DNA from: an uncultured Sulfitobacter sp.
Lineage (GTDB): Bacteria; Pseudomonadota; Alphaproteobacteria; Rhodobacterales; Rhodobacteraceae
Assembly (NCBI GenBank): GCA_937138475.1
Contig: CAKZPD010000022.1
Span: 1 to 64,000, forward strand
Direction of reading: 5' to 3'
DNA: 64,000 nucleotides
Shown: positions 44,475-52,495 of the stretch, one piece after another
Numbering within the stretch: position 1 is the first letter of the stretch
How the letters are laid out: the number at the start of each line of letters is the position of its first letter
Made by a program: the position numbers and the translations under genes
The notes under the pieces: generated by a model
What the model was told of the DNA's origin: nothing
The model's input: only the letters and a program-made list of their open reading frames with translations
The model's database searches: none

Positions 44475-44519
44475 CTGGGGCGCTGCCCCAGACCCCGGGA
44501 TATTTTTGAACATAAGAAG
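44475..44519 (-). repeat. Divergent copy of the dispersed repeat joined to a GC-rich hairpin
   Basis: On the minus strand this reads CTTCTTATGTTCAAAAATAT, then CCCGGGG. The first 12 bases differ from the consensus at one position. Instead of the GCCGGAGGC end it is followed by a perfect seven-pair hairpin CTGGGGC-GCT-GCCCCAG (44475-44491). It lies between the divergent guaA and mttB genes, the only copy found at two 5' ends. Confidence 0.65.
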
Positions 44520-44619
44520 GGCGGCATGTCGTTTTTTTCCCGCGATGGCCGCAAATCGGGAGCGCAGGGCAGCGGGGATGGGGTAGCTAGGCGGCAATCA
44601 TGACATCAAGGGGATTTCC

Positions 44620-46161
44620 ATGTCAGAAGCTGAACGCAGACGGGGACGCGGGGGTGGCGGGGCCGCCCGCCGGGCCGCCCGCAGTGCCGTATCTTTTGAA
44701 ACGGCGCGGTATATTGAGCGCAACATTCCCAATTTCGAGGTTTTGACCGAGGAGGCGCTGGAGATTATCGAGACCAACGCCGAGACGATCCTGGCCGAGG
44801 TGGGGGTGAACTTTGTCGAGAACCCCGCCGCGTTGCAGCGCTGGCGGGATGCGGGCGCGGATGTGGATGGTGAGCGGGTGCGCATTCCGCGCGGCCTGGC
44901 GCGCCAGCTGTGCAAGACGGCGCCTTCGGTCTTTACCCAGCATGCGCGCAATCCTGAGCGGAATGTGGTCATCGGCGGGCGCAACCTGGTGCTGGCGCCG
45001 GTCTATGGGCCGCCATTCGTGCGCGACGCCGAGGGCGGTCGGCGTTATGCGACCATGGAGGATTTCCGCAAGTTTGTTAAGCTGGGCTATATGTCCAAGT
45101 GGTTGCACCATTCTGGCGGCACGGTGTGCGAGCCAACAGATGTGCCGGTGAACAAGCGGCATCTGGATATGCTGCATGCGCATATGACGCTGAGCGACAA
45201 GCCTTTCATGGGCTCGGTTACTGAGCCAAGCCGCGCGCAGGATTCCGTTGAGATGTGCGAAGTTCTGTTTGGCAAGGAATTCGTGCAGCAAAACACCGTG
45301 ATGACATCGCTGATCAACATCAACTCGCCCATGACATTTGACGATGTGATGATGGGCGCGCTTGAGGTTTATGCCGCGAACAATCAGGCTTGCATCATTT
45401 CCCCCTTTATCGTTGGCGGGGCCATGGCGCCGGTGTCGGTTGCGGGCACGTTGACGCAGGTTCTGGCCGAGGTTCTGGCCGGCATCGCCTATTCGCAACT
45501 GATCCGTCCCGGTGCGCCGGTGATTTTTGGCGCCTTTGTGACGTCGATTGACATGAATTCAGGCGCGCCGACCTTTGGCACGCCCGAGGCGTCGCATATC
45601 ACCTATGGTGCGGGTCAGCTGGCCCGGCGGATGGGGCTGCCGTTCCGGTCGGCCGGATCCTTCTGTGGTTCCAAGCTGCCGGACGCGCAGGCTGCCTATG
45701 AAACCGCCAACAGTCTGAACATGGGGCTGTTGTCGGGCGTCAACTTTATGCTGCATTCCTGTGGCTGGCTTGAGGGCGGTTTGGTTTCATCCTTTGAGAA
45801 ATTCGTCATGGACGCCGATCAGCTGGGCACCCTGCATCATCTGGCACAGGGTGTTGCCGTCGATGACAATGCCCAGGCCATGGGCGCAATCCGCGAGGTG
45901 GGGCCCGGCGGGCATTACCTGGGATGCGAGCATACGCAAAACAACTTTAAGACCGCGTTTTGGAAGTCTGATTTGCTTGACTATAAGCCCTATGAAACCT
46001 GGGAGGACGAAGGCGCACGCGATACGCAGGCGCTGGCGGCCTTGCGGGTCAAGAAGCTTTTGGCCGATTATCAGCAACCGGCGATGGATCCGGCAATCTC
46101 TGAGGCGCTGACCGAATATGTCGCCCGCAAAAAGGCGGCCGAGCCTGACAGCTTTATGTAA
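44620..46161 (+). CDS. MttB-family methyltransferase, non-pyrrolysine type
   Basis: The 513-residue protein belongs to the trimethylamine methyltransferase superfamily, which in bacteria includes glycine betaine (MtgB-like) and related quaternary-amine demethylases using a corrinoid partner. The frame is uninterrupted, so no pyrrolysine codon is used. Family strings are TEEALEIIETNAETILAEVGV near the start, then KWLHHSGGTVCEPTDV, NSPMTFDDVMMGALEVYAANNQ and MNSGAPTFGTPEASHITYGAGQLARR. The N-terminus is a short Arg/Gly-rich tail. No corrinoid protein gene is adjacent. The substrate is unproven. Confidence 0.88.
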   Translation: MSEAERRRGRGGGGAARRAARSAVSFETARYIERNIPNFEVLTEEALEIIETNAETILAEVGVNFVENPAALQRWRDAGADVDGERVRIPRGLARQLCKTAPSVFTQHARNPERNVVIGGRNLVLAPVYGPPFVRDAEGGRRYATMEDFRKFVKLGYMSKWLHHSGGTVCEPTDVPVNKRHLDMLHAHMTLSDKPFMGSVTEPSRAQDSVEMCEVLFGKEFVQQNTVMTSLININSPMTFDDVMMGALEVYAANNQACIISPFIVGGAMAPVSVAGTLTQVLAEVLAGIAYSQLIRPGAPVIFGAFVTSIDMNSGAPTFGTPEASHITYGAGQLARRMGLPFRSAGSFCGSKLPDAQAAYETANSLNMGLLSGVNFMLHSCGWLEGGLVSSFEKFVMDADQLGTLHHLAQGVAVDDNAQAMGAIREVGPGGHYLGCEHTQNNFKTAFWKSDLLDYKPYETWEDEGARDTQALAALRVKKLLADYQQPAMDPAISEALTEYVARKKAAEPDSFM

Positions 46162-46167
46162 ATCGTC

Positions 46168-46470
46168 CTAGCGGAACGATATATCCAGTTGCGAGGTGCG
46201 CAGGATGCGCGCCTCGCCGACCAAGGCGATCAGAACATCGACATGGCGCACCAAGCTATAGCTTGAATCGTTGTCCAGCCGCTGTGCGTTCAAGTCGGCC
46301 TCTAACTCAATGAGTTTCATCATGGTTTTCCCCTGCGGGGGCAGCTTGCCATGGCCCAGAAGACGGTGCAGATGGCTGTCGCGCCGATAGTCTTCGGCGC
46401 CGATACGGGCGGCGCGCATCAACAGGCGTGGGCGATGCAGCGCATGCAGCATTGAAAGCAAATCTTGCAT
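46168..46470 (-). CDS. DUF6477-type small protein
   Basis: This is a 100-residue soluble protein, MQDLLSMLHALHRPRLLMRAARIGAEDYRR and onward, ending in LDNDSSYSLVRHVDVLIALVGEARIL. I recognise it as the DUF6477 type found in Rhodobacteraceae; the function is unknown. The ATG at 46470 has GAGAGGA eight bases upstream, whereas an extension to 46611 adds low-quality sequence. It converges on mttB (six-base gap) and diverges from the DUF6456 helix-turn-helix gene, with a 267-bp regulatory region between. Confidence 0.78.
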   Translation of the reverse strand: MQDLLSMLHALHRPRLLMRAARIGAEDYRRDSHLHRLLGHGKLPPQGKTMMKLIELEADLNAQRLDNDSSYSLVRHVDVLIALVGEARILRTSQLDISFR

Positions 46471-46687
46471 ATATTTCAATCCTCTCTTGGGGGCTGCGCG
46501 GGGCGCGCCAGCCGCTTTTGCAGGGGATGTATGGCATGGGCTTTGACCCTGTTGCGCCGCCAAGCTCTGGGCCGAACGATCGCTTAAACTGTGTTTATTA
46601 TTTAGAAACAATGCTTAGCGGGCCGTTCTTGTTAATCAAAGGGTAACGATTACAGCTTTAAGTTGTGCTCGTAACTTGGGGAAAACT

Positions 46688-46696
46688 TGTGGATAA
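46688..46696 (-). promoter_or_regulatory. Perfect DnaA box (TTATCCACA) upstream of the DUF6456 gene
   Basis: The 9-mer reads TTATCCACA on the minus strand, identical to the strict DnaA-box consensus. It lies 42 bp before the chosen ATG. Two loose matches to the CtrA pattern (TTAA-N7-TTAT and TTAA-N7-GTAA) lie further upstream. A single 9-mer can occur by chance, so binding is only a possibility. Confidence 0.4.
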
Positions 46697-46737
46697 CTGC
46701 GTCACCTAGCCTGACAGAAGAAAGGTCATGCGATCAG

Positions 46738-47877
46738 ATGCCTGCCAATGCTGCCACATCTTCGATGCCAAATTGGGTGCCGCCCGCGGCCCTTGCCTAT
46801 CTGGTGCATACCGAAACGGGGCAACCGATCCGGGCCTTGGCCCGCGCCCTTGGGTGCCATGCCTCGACCGTGCTGCGACAAATCCGGCGGATCGAGCAGC
46901 GCCGCGATGATCCCCTTGTTGATTCGGCGCTCAGAACGTTGGGCGCGGCGCATTTTCAGCCCCGCGCCAATGCGGACCTATTGCAGAAAAAGGATGCTGT
47001 TCGAATGAATTCTCAACCCACGCCAAACCCGGGGCCCACCGACACGCCCGACGAATCTGCGATCCTGGCCCAGGCCGGCCGTATCCTGCGGCGCCTGTGT
47101 GAAACCGGCGCCGTGCTGGCCGTCGCGACGGATATGGAAAAGGCGGTGATTGTCCGCGACGGGCCGGGGGGGCAGACAACCCGCACCGGGGTCGTGCCGC
47201 GCAAAATCGCCGAGGCCCTTGCCCTCAAGGATTGGATCAGCACCGACAAGGTCGGGCGCATCACACGCTATAAGATCACCTCGTCGGGGCGTGCGGCACT
47301 GGAAACCATGCTGGGCCATGACACGGCCGAGACGCCGGGTTTTGCCGACAGCATGACCCCATTTGCCGACCAGCACCGCAGCTGGGGCGAAAAACAGCTG
47401 ATTGAACCTGAAACCGGCCGGCCGCGACGGATGCGCTATAACCTGGCCGAAAGCCCGCTGACGGCGCTGGCCCGGCGGCGCGACAAGAATGGCGCCGCAT
47501 TCCTGACCGACGACCAGGTCACCGCCGGAGAGCGCCTGCGCGAAGACTTTGAGCTGGCGCAAATGGGACCGCGCGTCGCCCAAAACTGGGACCGCTTTCT
47601 GACCGCCGGCGGACGCGGCAGCTTCGTCCCGGACAGCGGCGTGGGCGATGGCCCAACCAAGGCCCGCGCCCGCGTTGCCGCGGCGTTGACCGATCTGGGG
47701 CCGGGCCTGTCGGACGTGGTTCTGCGCTGTTGCTGCTATCTCGAAGGGCTGGAACGCGCCGAGAAAAAGCTCGGCTGGTCGGCGCGCTCAGGCAAGATCG
47801 TGCTGCGCATCGCGTTGACCCGGCTGCACCGCCACTATGCGGAAACCACCGGGCCGGGCGGGCCGCTCATCGGCTGA
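46738..47877 (+). CDS. DUF6456 helix-turn-helix protein
   Basis: The 379-residue protein has an N-terminal helix-turn-helix-like segment (RALARALGCHASTVLRQIRRIEQRRDDPL, about 33-61). A variable linker leads to a winged-helix-like middle (LALKDWISTDKVGRITRYKITSSGRAALE) and the C-terminal DUF6456 region (FELAQMGPRVAQNWDRFLTAGG and SDVVLRCCCYLEGLERAEKKLGWSARSGKIVLRIAL). It is probably a DNA-binding regulator; its targets are unknown. The start is uncertain. ATG 46738 is used, but 46765 or a TTG at 46687 (inside the DnaA box) are possible. It diverges from the DUF6477 gene. Confidence 0.82.
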   Translation: MPANAATSSMPNWVPPAALAYLVHTETGQPIRALARALGCHASTVLRQIRRIEQRRDDPLVDSALRTLGAAHFQPRANADLLQKKDAVRMNSQPTPNPGPTDTPDESAILAQAGRILRRLCETGAVLAVATDMEKAVIVRDGPGGQTTRTGVVPRKIAEALALKDWISTDKVGRITRYKITSSGRAALETMLGHDTAETPGFADSMTPFADQHRSWGEKQLIEPETGRPRRMRYNLAESPLTALARRRDKNGAAFLTDDQVTAGERLREDFELAQMGPRVAQNWDRFLTAGGRGSFVPDSGVGDGPTKARARVAAALTDLGPGLSDVVLRCCCYLEGLERAEKKLGWSARSGKIVLRIALTRLHRHYAETTGPGGPLIG

Positions 47878-47885
47878 CACTGCGG

Positions 47886-47920
47886 TTCTTTTGTTCGCAA
47901 ATATCCCTGCCGGAGGCCCC
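47886..47920 (+). repeat. Dispersed intergenic repeat, copy 4
   Basis: This copy reads TTCTTTTGTTCGCAAATATC, then CCTGCCGGAGGCCCC. It differs from the consensus at CG for TT and T for C. It starts eight bases after the DUF6456 gene stop, in the same direction, and about 120 bp before lipA. Confidence 0.8.
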
Positions 47921-48039
47921 GCCCAATTTCCGCGCCACCGTTGGCAAGCACAAATAACACCCAAAGGCGCCGCCGCTCTTTCCCCGCCGGACAAATATGC
48001 TAAACAAAGGCACCCCAAGTTTGTGCAAAGGCCGCCCAT

Positions 48040-48990
48040 ATGCGTGATCTCAAGATCCCTGAACAACGCCACCCGGAAAAGGCGCGCCGCCCCGACAATG
48101 CCCAGCCCAAGAAACCCGACTGGATCCGCGTGCGCGCCCCCGGCGGTCAGGGCTATGCCGAAACCGCCCGGATCATGCGCGACAACAAATTGGTCACAGT
48201 CTGCGAAGAGGCCGGCTGCCCCAATGTCGGCGAATGCTGGAGCCAAGGCCACGCCACCATGATGATCATGGGCGAGGTCTGCACCCGCGCCTGCACCTTT
48301 TGCAACATTGCCACCGGCAAACCCCCCCAGGATCTCGACAGCTTTGAACCCGGCCGCGTCGCCCATGCGGTCGAAAAGCTGGGCCTGAACCATGTGGTCA
48401 TTACCTCGGTGGATCGCGATGATATCGAAGACGGCGGCGCCGAACATTTTGCCCAGACCATCCGCGCGGTGCGGCACCGCTCACCGGCCACAACCATCGA
48501 AATCCTCACACCCGATTTCATCAAATGCGCCCCAACTGCGCTGGAACAGGTCGTCGAGGCCCGCCCCGATGTCTTTAACCACAACCTTGAAACCGTCCCC
48601 GGACTTTATCCCGAGGTGCGTCCCGGCGCGCGTTATTTCCACTCGCTGCGCCTGCTGCAACGGGTCAAGGAACTTGACCCGGCCATGTTTACCAAATCGG
48701 GCATCATGGTGGGCTTGGGCGAAAATCGTCAGGCGGTCTTGCAGGTCATGGACGATATGCGCGCCGCCGATATCGACTTTCTGACCATCGGCCAATACCT
48801 GCAACCCACCCCCAAACACCACGCCGTGGATCGCTTTGTGCATCCCGATGAATTTGCCGCCTATGAAAAAGCCGCCTTTGGCAAAGGCTTTCTGATGGTC
48901 TCGGCCACGCCGCTGACCCGTTCCTCTTACCACGCCGGCGACGACTTTGCCCGCCTGCGCGCCGCAAGAAACCGCAAGCTGGGGCGCTAA
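48040..48990 (+). CDS. lipA: Lipoyl synthase
   Basis: LipA is a radical SAM enzyme that inserts two sulfur atoms into octanoyl groups on lipoyl domains. The 316-residue protein has the auxiliary cluster cysteines Cys55, Cys60 and Cys66 ([12 protein letters not shown]). The radical SAM motif CTRACTFC has Cys81, Cys85 and Cys88. A conserved C-terminal [10 protein letters not shown] arginine-serine-serine segment supplies a further cluster ligand. The length is standard. The gene has an upstream gap of 162 bp and a dispersed repeat on each side. Confidence 0.97.
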   Translation: MRDLKIPEQRHPEKARRPDNAQPKKPDWIRVRAPGGQGYAETARIMRDNKLVTVCEEAGCPNVGECWSQGHATMMIMGEVCTRACTFCNIATGKPPQDLDSFEPGRVAHAVEKLGLNHVVITSVDRDDIEDGGAEHFAQTIRAVRHRSPATTIEILTPDFIKCAPTALEQVVEARPDVFNHNLETVPGLYPEVRPGARYFHSLRLLQRVKELDPAMFTKSGIMVGLGENRQAVLQVMDDMRAADIDFLTIGQYLQPTPKHHAVDRFVHPDEFAAYEKAAFGKGFLMVSATPLTRSSYHAGDDFARLRAARNRKLGR

Positions 48991-48996
48991 ACGCCG

Positions 48997-49033
48997 CTTC
49001 TTTTGTTCTTAAATATCCCCGCCGGAGGCCCCA
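48997..49033 (+). repeat. Dispersed intergenic repeat, copy 5
   Basis: This copy reads CTTCTTTTGTTCTTAAATAT, then CCCCGCCGGAGGCCCC, identical to copy 1 except at the last few bases. It starts six bases after the lipA stop and lies between the 3' ends of the convergent lipA and hpt genes. Confidence 0.82.
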
Positions 49034-49064
49034 CCTTGGCCCAGACCGGCACCGCTTGCGGCTC

Positions 49065-49607
49065 TTACGTCTCCAGAAACCGCACCTTGCCGATAAACGG
49101 CAGGTTGCGATTGCGCTGCGCGAAATCAATACCGTAACCGACGACAAATTCGTCAGGGATTTCAAAACCAATCCAGTCGGCCTTGATCTCGACCTCGCGG
49201 CGGCTGGGTTTGTCCAACAGGGCAATGGTCTTCAAACGGCGCGGCTGACGGCTCTCCAGCAGGTGGCGCACATGGGTCAGCGTGTGGCCGGTGTCGACGA
49301 TATCTTCCACCACCAGCACGTCGCGCCCCTCGATGGCGCCGCGCAAATCTTTCAATATCCGCACTTCGCGGCTCGATACGGTCGAATCGCCATAGCTTGA
49401 CGCCTCAAGGAAATCGACTTCGATCGGCAGGGCCAGCTCGCGCACCAGATCGGCGATGAACACGAAACTGCCCCGCAGCAATCCAACCACGATCAACTTG
49501 TCGGTGTCTTTGAATTCTTGCTGGATCTCGCGCGACAGGTCTTCGATACGCGCAGCAATGGCCTTGGCCGAGATCATTTCATCTATCACATGGGGGCGTG
49601 TTGGCAC
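49065..49607 (-). CDS. hpt: Hypoxanthine phosphoribosyltransferase
   Basis: The enzyme salvages hypoxanthine (and often guanine) to IMP/GMP with PRPP. The 180-residue protein has the PRPP motif [32 protein letters not shown] lies in the N-terminal half, and a [18 protein letters not shown] segment binds the base. The start is a GTG at 49607 with AAGGA seven bases upstream; a longer frame to 49676 would cover that site. It is divergent from the RatA/COQ10 gene. Confidence 0.94.
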   Translation of the reverse strand: MPTRPHVIDEMISAKAIAARIEDLSREIQQEFKDTDKLIVVGLLRGSFVFIADLVRELALPIEVDFLEASSYGDSTVSSREVRILKDLRGAIEGRDVLVVEDIVDTGHTLTHVRHLLESRQPRRLKTIALLDKPSRREVEIKADWIGFEIPDEFVVGYGIDFAQRNRNLPFIGKVRFLET

Positions 49608-49675
49608 GGGAATATCCTTGCGTTCAGGGGGCAGGCATAGGAAAGGTTGCCTACCTTTCCTAACGCGACAAATCA

Positions 49676-50134
49676 ATGCCTACCCACTCCGAGACCCGAA
49701 CCCTGCCGTACACCGCCGCGCAAATGTATGATCTGGTGGCCGATGTGGCGGCCTATCCACAGTTCTTGCCATGGTGCGCGGCGGCGCGCGTCCGCTCGGT
49801 GGTGCCACAGGGCCGCACCCAAGTGATGGAGGCCGATCTGGTGATCAGCTTCAAGGTTTTTCGCGAACGCTTCACCAGCCGCGTCGTCTTGATCCCGGAC
49901 AATCATCGCATTGAAACAGATTATCTTGATGGTCCGTTCAAATACATGAAATCCCATTGGCAGTTCCAAGACGTGCCAGGCGGCGTCGATGTGTCCTTTC
50001 ATGTGGATTTCGCCTTTCGCAACATCGTGTTGCAAAAGCTGATTGGCGTGGTGTTCAACGAAGCGATGCAGCGTATCGTTCGGGCCTTTGAGGATCGGGC
50101 CAAGGGGCTTTATCGCCCCGTGGGCTCCAGCTGA
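49676..50134 (+). CDS. RatA/COQ10-family START-like protein
   Basis: This 152-residue protein has the polyketide cyclase/START fold of the COQ10-RatA family: [21 protein letters not shown], then [13 protein letters not shown] and a helix [18 protein letters not shown]-like end. In mitochondria COQ10 binds coenzyme Q, while in Escherichia coli RatA is proposed to block ribosome association. For alphaproteobacteria the ubiquinone-binding role is more likely. I see no linked RatB gene, so a toxin label is not supported. Confidence 0.88.
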   Translation: MPTHSETRTLPYTAAQMYDLVADVAAYPQFLPWCAAARVRSVVPQGRTQVMEADLVISFKVFRERFTSRVVLIPDNHRIETDYLDGPFKYMKSHWQFQDVPGGVDVSFHVDFAFRNIVLQKLIGVVFNEAMQRIVRAFEDRAKGLYRPVGSS

Positions 50135-50182
50135 TCCCGCCCGATTGGGGCCAGGCGCAATCGGGCGTCAGCTGCTCTGGCG

Positions 50183-51364
50183 TCAGCTGCTCAGGTCATA
50201 AGCCCGCTCGCCGTGTACCTCAAGATCCAGGCCATTGGTTTCGACCTCGGGGCTGACACGCAGCGGTGCCACCTGCCGCAGGATCAGCACCAAAACAGTG
50301 GTCACGCCAAAGGTATAGGCGCCAACAATCAAAAGCCCGCCCAGCTGCGCCGCCCAGGCGCCGGCGCCAAAGACGGCAATCATCAGCGTGCCAAAGATGC
50401 CGCCGACCCCATGCACTGCAAACACATCCAGCGTGTCATCAATCCGCAGGCGATTGCGGATCATCACCACTGCTTCTTGGCACAGCACCCCGGCGATGGC
50501 GCCGATGCACAGCGCCTCAAGCGGGCCAACGAACCCCGATGCCGGCGTAATCGACGCCAATCCGGCGATGGTTCCGGTCACAAGGCCCACCAATGACGCC
50601 TTGCCGAACTTGAACAATTCCCACGCGACCCAGCTCAGCGATGCTGCCGCCGCCGATATATGGGTCACGGTGATCGCCATGGCGGCGCCGCCATCCGCCG
50701 CCAGTTGCGAGCCGCCGTTAAATCCAAACCATCCAACCCACAGCATCCCGGCGCCGATCATCACCATGCCGGGGTTGTGGGGCGGCGTGGTTTGCACTTT
50801 GCGTGGGCCCAGAAACACCGCCAGGATCAGCGCCGCCAACCCGGCGGTTTCATGCACCACGATGCCGCCGGCAAAATCCCGCACGCCAATTTCACCGAAA
50901 ATGCCGCCATCCGACAAAAACCCGCCGCCCCAAATCCAATGCACCACCGGCGCATAGCACAGCAGCATCCACAGACCGGAAAACAGCAGCACGAACCCAA
51001 ACCCGATCCGCTCCACATAGGCCCCGACAATCAGGGCGGGGGTGATGATCGCAAAGGTCATCTGAAAGGCAAAGAACAACACCTCGGGCAGGGTGCCGCT
51101 CAGGCTGTCGGCGGTCACACCGCGCAGCCCGATTTTGCCCAATCCGCCCCAGATACCGCCGCTGCCGTCGCCAAAGGCGATGCTATAGCCCAGGGCGAAC
51201 CAAAGCAGGCTCATCAAGCAAGCAATCGCATAGCAATGCATAAAGACGCTCAGCACGTTGCGCGCCCGCACCAGCCCGCCATAAAAAAGCGCAAGCCCCG
51301 GCAGGGTCATAAACAGGACCAGGGCGGTGGCGGTGATAATCCAGGCGGTATCGGCGGCGTTCAT
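50183..51364 (-). CDS. amt: Ammonium transporter Amt
   Basis: The 393-residue membrane protein has eleven predicted helices and the Amt motifs: LPGLALFYGGLVR near 21-33, DFAGGIVVHETAGLAALILA and VHGVGGIFGTL (conserved His of the pore). It conducts ammonium or ammonia. The ATG at 51364 has AAAAGGA upstream; a 23-codon extension to 51433 is not supported. Unlike many amt genes, it has no adjacent glnK. It lies 2.5 kb from the ntr operon on the other strand, so NtrC control is possible, but I see no clear NtrC box upstream. Confidence 0.94.
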   Translation of the reverse strand: MNAADTAWIITATALVLFMTLPGLALFYGGLVRARNVLSVFMHCYAIACLMSLLWFALGYSIAFGDGSGGIWGGLGKIGLRGVTADSLSGTLPEVLFFAFQMTFAIITPALIVGAYVERIGFGFVLLFSGLWMLLCYAPVVHWIWGGGFLSDGGIFGEIGVRDFAGGIVVHETAGLAALILAVFLGPRKVQTTPPHNPGMVMIGAGMLWVGWFGFNGGSQLAADGGAAMAITVTHISAAAASLSWVAWELFKFGKASLVGLVTGTIAGLASITPASGFVGPLEALCIGAIAGVLCQEAVVMIRNRLRIDDTLDVFAVHGVGGIFGTLMIAVFGAGAWAAQLGGLLIVGAYTFGVTTVLVLILRQVAPLRVSPEVETNGLDLEVHGERAYDLSS

Positions 51365-51509
51365 GTTGGATGTCCTTTTGGTATTCTCGGGCGCAGCAAA
51401 GGCGGTTTTTGCGGCGCGCTGCAAAGGGATCAAAGCGAAACGGGCCGATTTGATGGGCTGTCTGGGAAAATTTCAGGCAGAATGCCGCGATTTTGCGCGC
51501 TGTGCCTAT

Positions 51510-51998
51510 TTATTCAGCAGCTTGGAAAGGCGGGTCAAGCCGCGCCAACATCAAGCCCAAGGCGTGGTCACGGGCGGCAAGGCGCACGTTTTCGCGGCCC
51601 AACGCGCCGAATTCAACGGTTTGTGTGGTCAGTTGGTCGCCAAAGGCCAGGCCAAAGCACACGCGCCCTTCGGGTTTATGGTCTGACCCACCCGGCCCGG
51701 CGATGCCGGTGATGGACACGGCCATCTGCACCTGCGCCGCCCGCTGTGCGCCGCGGGCCATCTGGGCGGCGGTTTCCTCCGATACGGCGCCAAAGCGCGC
51801 CAGGGTTTGATCGCTGACACCCAGCATCTGCATTTTGGCGGCGTTGCTATAGGTGACAAAGCCCCGGTCAAACACCGCCGAGGCCCCGGCAATATCGGTC
51901 AGGGCGGCGGCCAGCATCCCACCGGTGCAGCTTTCGGCACAGCTGATGGTCAGGCCACGGTCGCGGCACAGCGCCACAATCTGGGCGGCCGGGCTCAT
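51510..51998 (-). CDS. CinA C-terminal-domain protein (nicotinamide-nucleotide amidohydrolase type)
   Basis: The 162-residue protein matches the C-terminal CinA domain, which in PncC deamidates NMN to nicotinic acid mononucleotide for NAD recycling. Signatures are TISCAESCTGGMLAAALTDIAGAS, VFDRGFVTYSN and VSITGIAGPGGSDHKPEG. It lacks the N-terminal molybdopterin-like domain of full CinA, which is common for the stand-alone form. The start is ATG 51998 or a GTG at 52004 that overlaps the pgpA stop. It is the last gene of an ispDF-pgpA-cinA operon. Confidence 0.9.
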   Translation of the reverse strand: MSPAAQIVALCRDRGLTISCAESCTGGMLAAALTDIAGASAVFDRGFVTYSNAAKMQMLGVSDQTLARFGAVSEETAAQMARGAQRAAQVQMAVSITGIAGPGGSDHKPEGRVCFGLAFGDQLTTQTVEFGALGRENVRLAARDHALGLMLARLDPPFQAAE

Positions 51999-52000
51999 GG

Positions 52001-52495
52001 TCACAGGCCGTGATACAGCGCTGCGGCGATCATCACGCCGATGGCGGCAAAGACGCCGGCGATGACATCGTCAAGGATCACCCCCAGCGCGTCGCCACGC
52101 CGATCGGCCCATCCCACCAGCCATGGCTTCCAGATATCGAACAGCCGGAACAACACAAAGGCGGTGATCCACCCCGGCCACAGCACCAGCACATCCAACC
52201 CCCGCGACCAGGCCACATAAGACAGCGGCAACAGGGCGATCCACTGGCCAATCAGCTCGTCCACGACGATTTCTGACGGATCGTGATCGGTTTGCCCTTT
52301 GGTCATGATCGGAATGGCCCACATGCCCTTGGCAAAGGCGACGGCAATTCCCAGCAACAACAACGGAAAGCCGCCGACCACATGCAAAAGCCACCCCCAC
52401 GGCAGGGCGATCAACGATCCCCAGGTGCCGGGCGCCGGGCGCAAATACCCCACACCCAGAACAGTCGCGATCCAGCGGGCCAATGTCTGTTTCAT
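52001..52495 (-). CDS. pgpA: Phosphatidylglycerophosphatase A
   Basis: PgpA removes the phosphate from phosphatidylglycerophosphate to give phosphatidylglycerol. The 164-residue membrane protein begins with [23 protein letters not shown], the PgpA hallmark. [22 protein letters not shown] (conserved acidic residues) and about four hydrophobic segments follow. It overlaps ispDF by four bases (ATGA) and shares its 3' end with the start of the CinA-like gene. Confidence 0.94.
   Translation of the reverse strand: MKQTLARWIATVLGVGYLRPAPGTWGSLIALPWGWLLHVVGGFPLLLLGIAVAFAKGMWAIPIMTKGQTDHDPSEIVVDELIGQWIALLPLSYVAWSRGLDVLVLWPGWITAFVLFRLFDIWKPWLVGWADRRGDALGVILDDVIAGVFAAIGVMIAAALYHGL

Noticed and set aside
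44620-46161. Pyrrolysine-containing trimethylamine methyltransferase
   Set aside because: The frame has no in-frame TAG before its end, so the protein belongs to the non-pyrrolysine branch of the family.
49676-50134. RatA toxin of a toxin-antitoxin pair
   Set aside because: The fold is COQ10/START-like and no antitoxin-like RatB gene is adjacent; the hpt gene beside it is an ordinary metabolic enzyme.
51365-51509. NtrC or sigma-54 sites upstream of amt
   Set aside because: I searched for TGC-N11-GCA and for a TGGCAC-N5-TTGC pattern on both strands and found neither.
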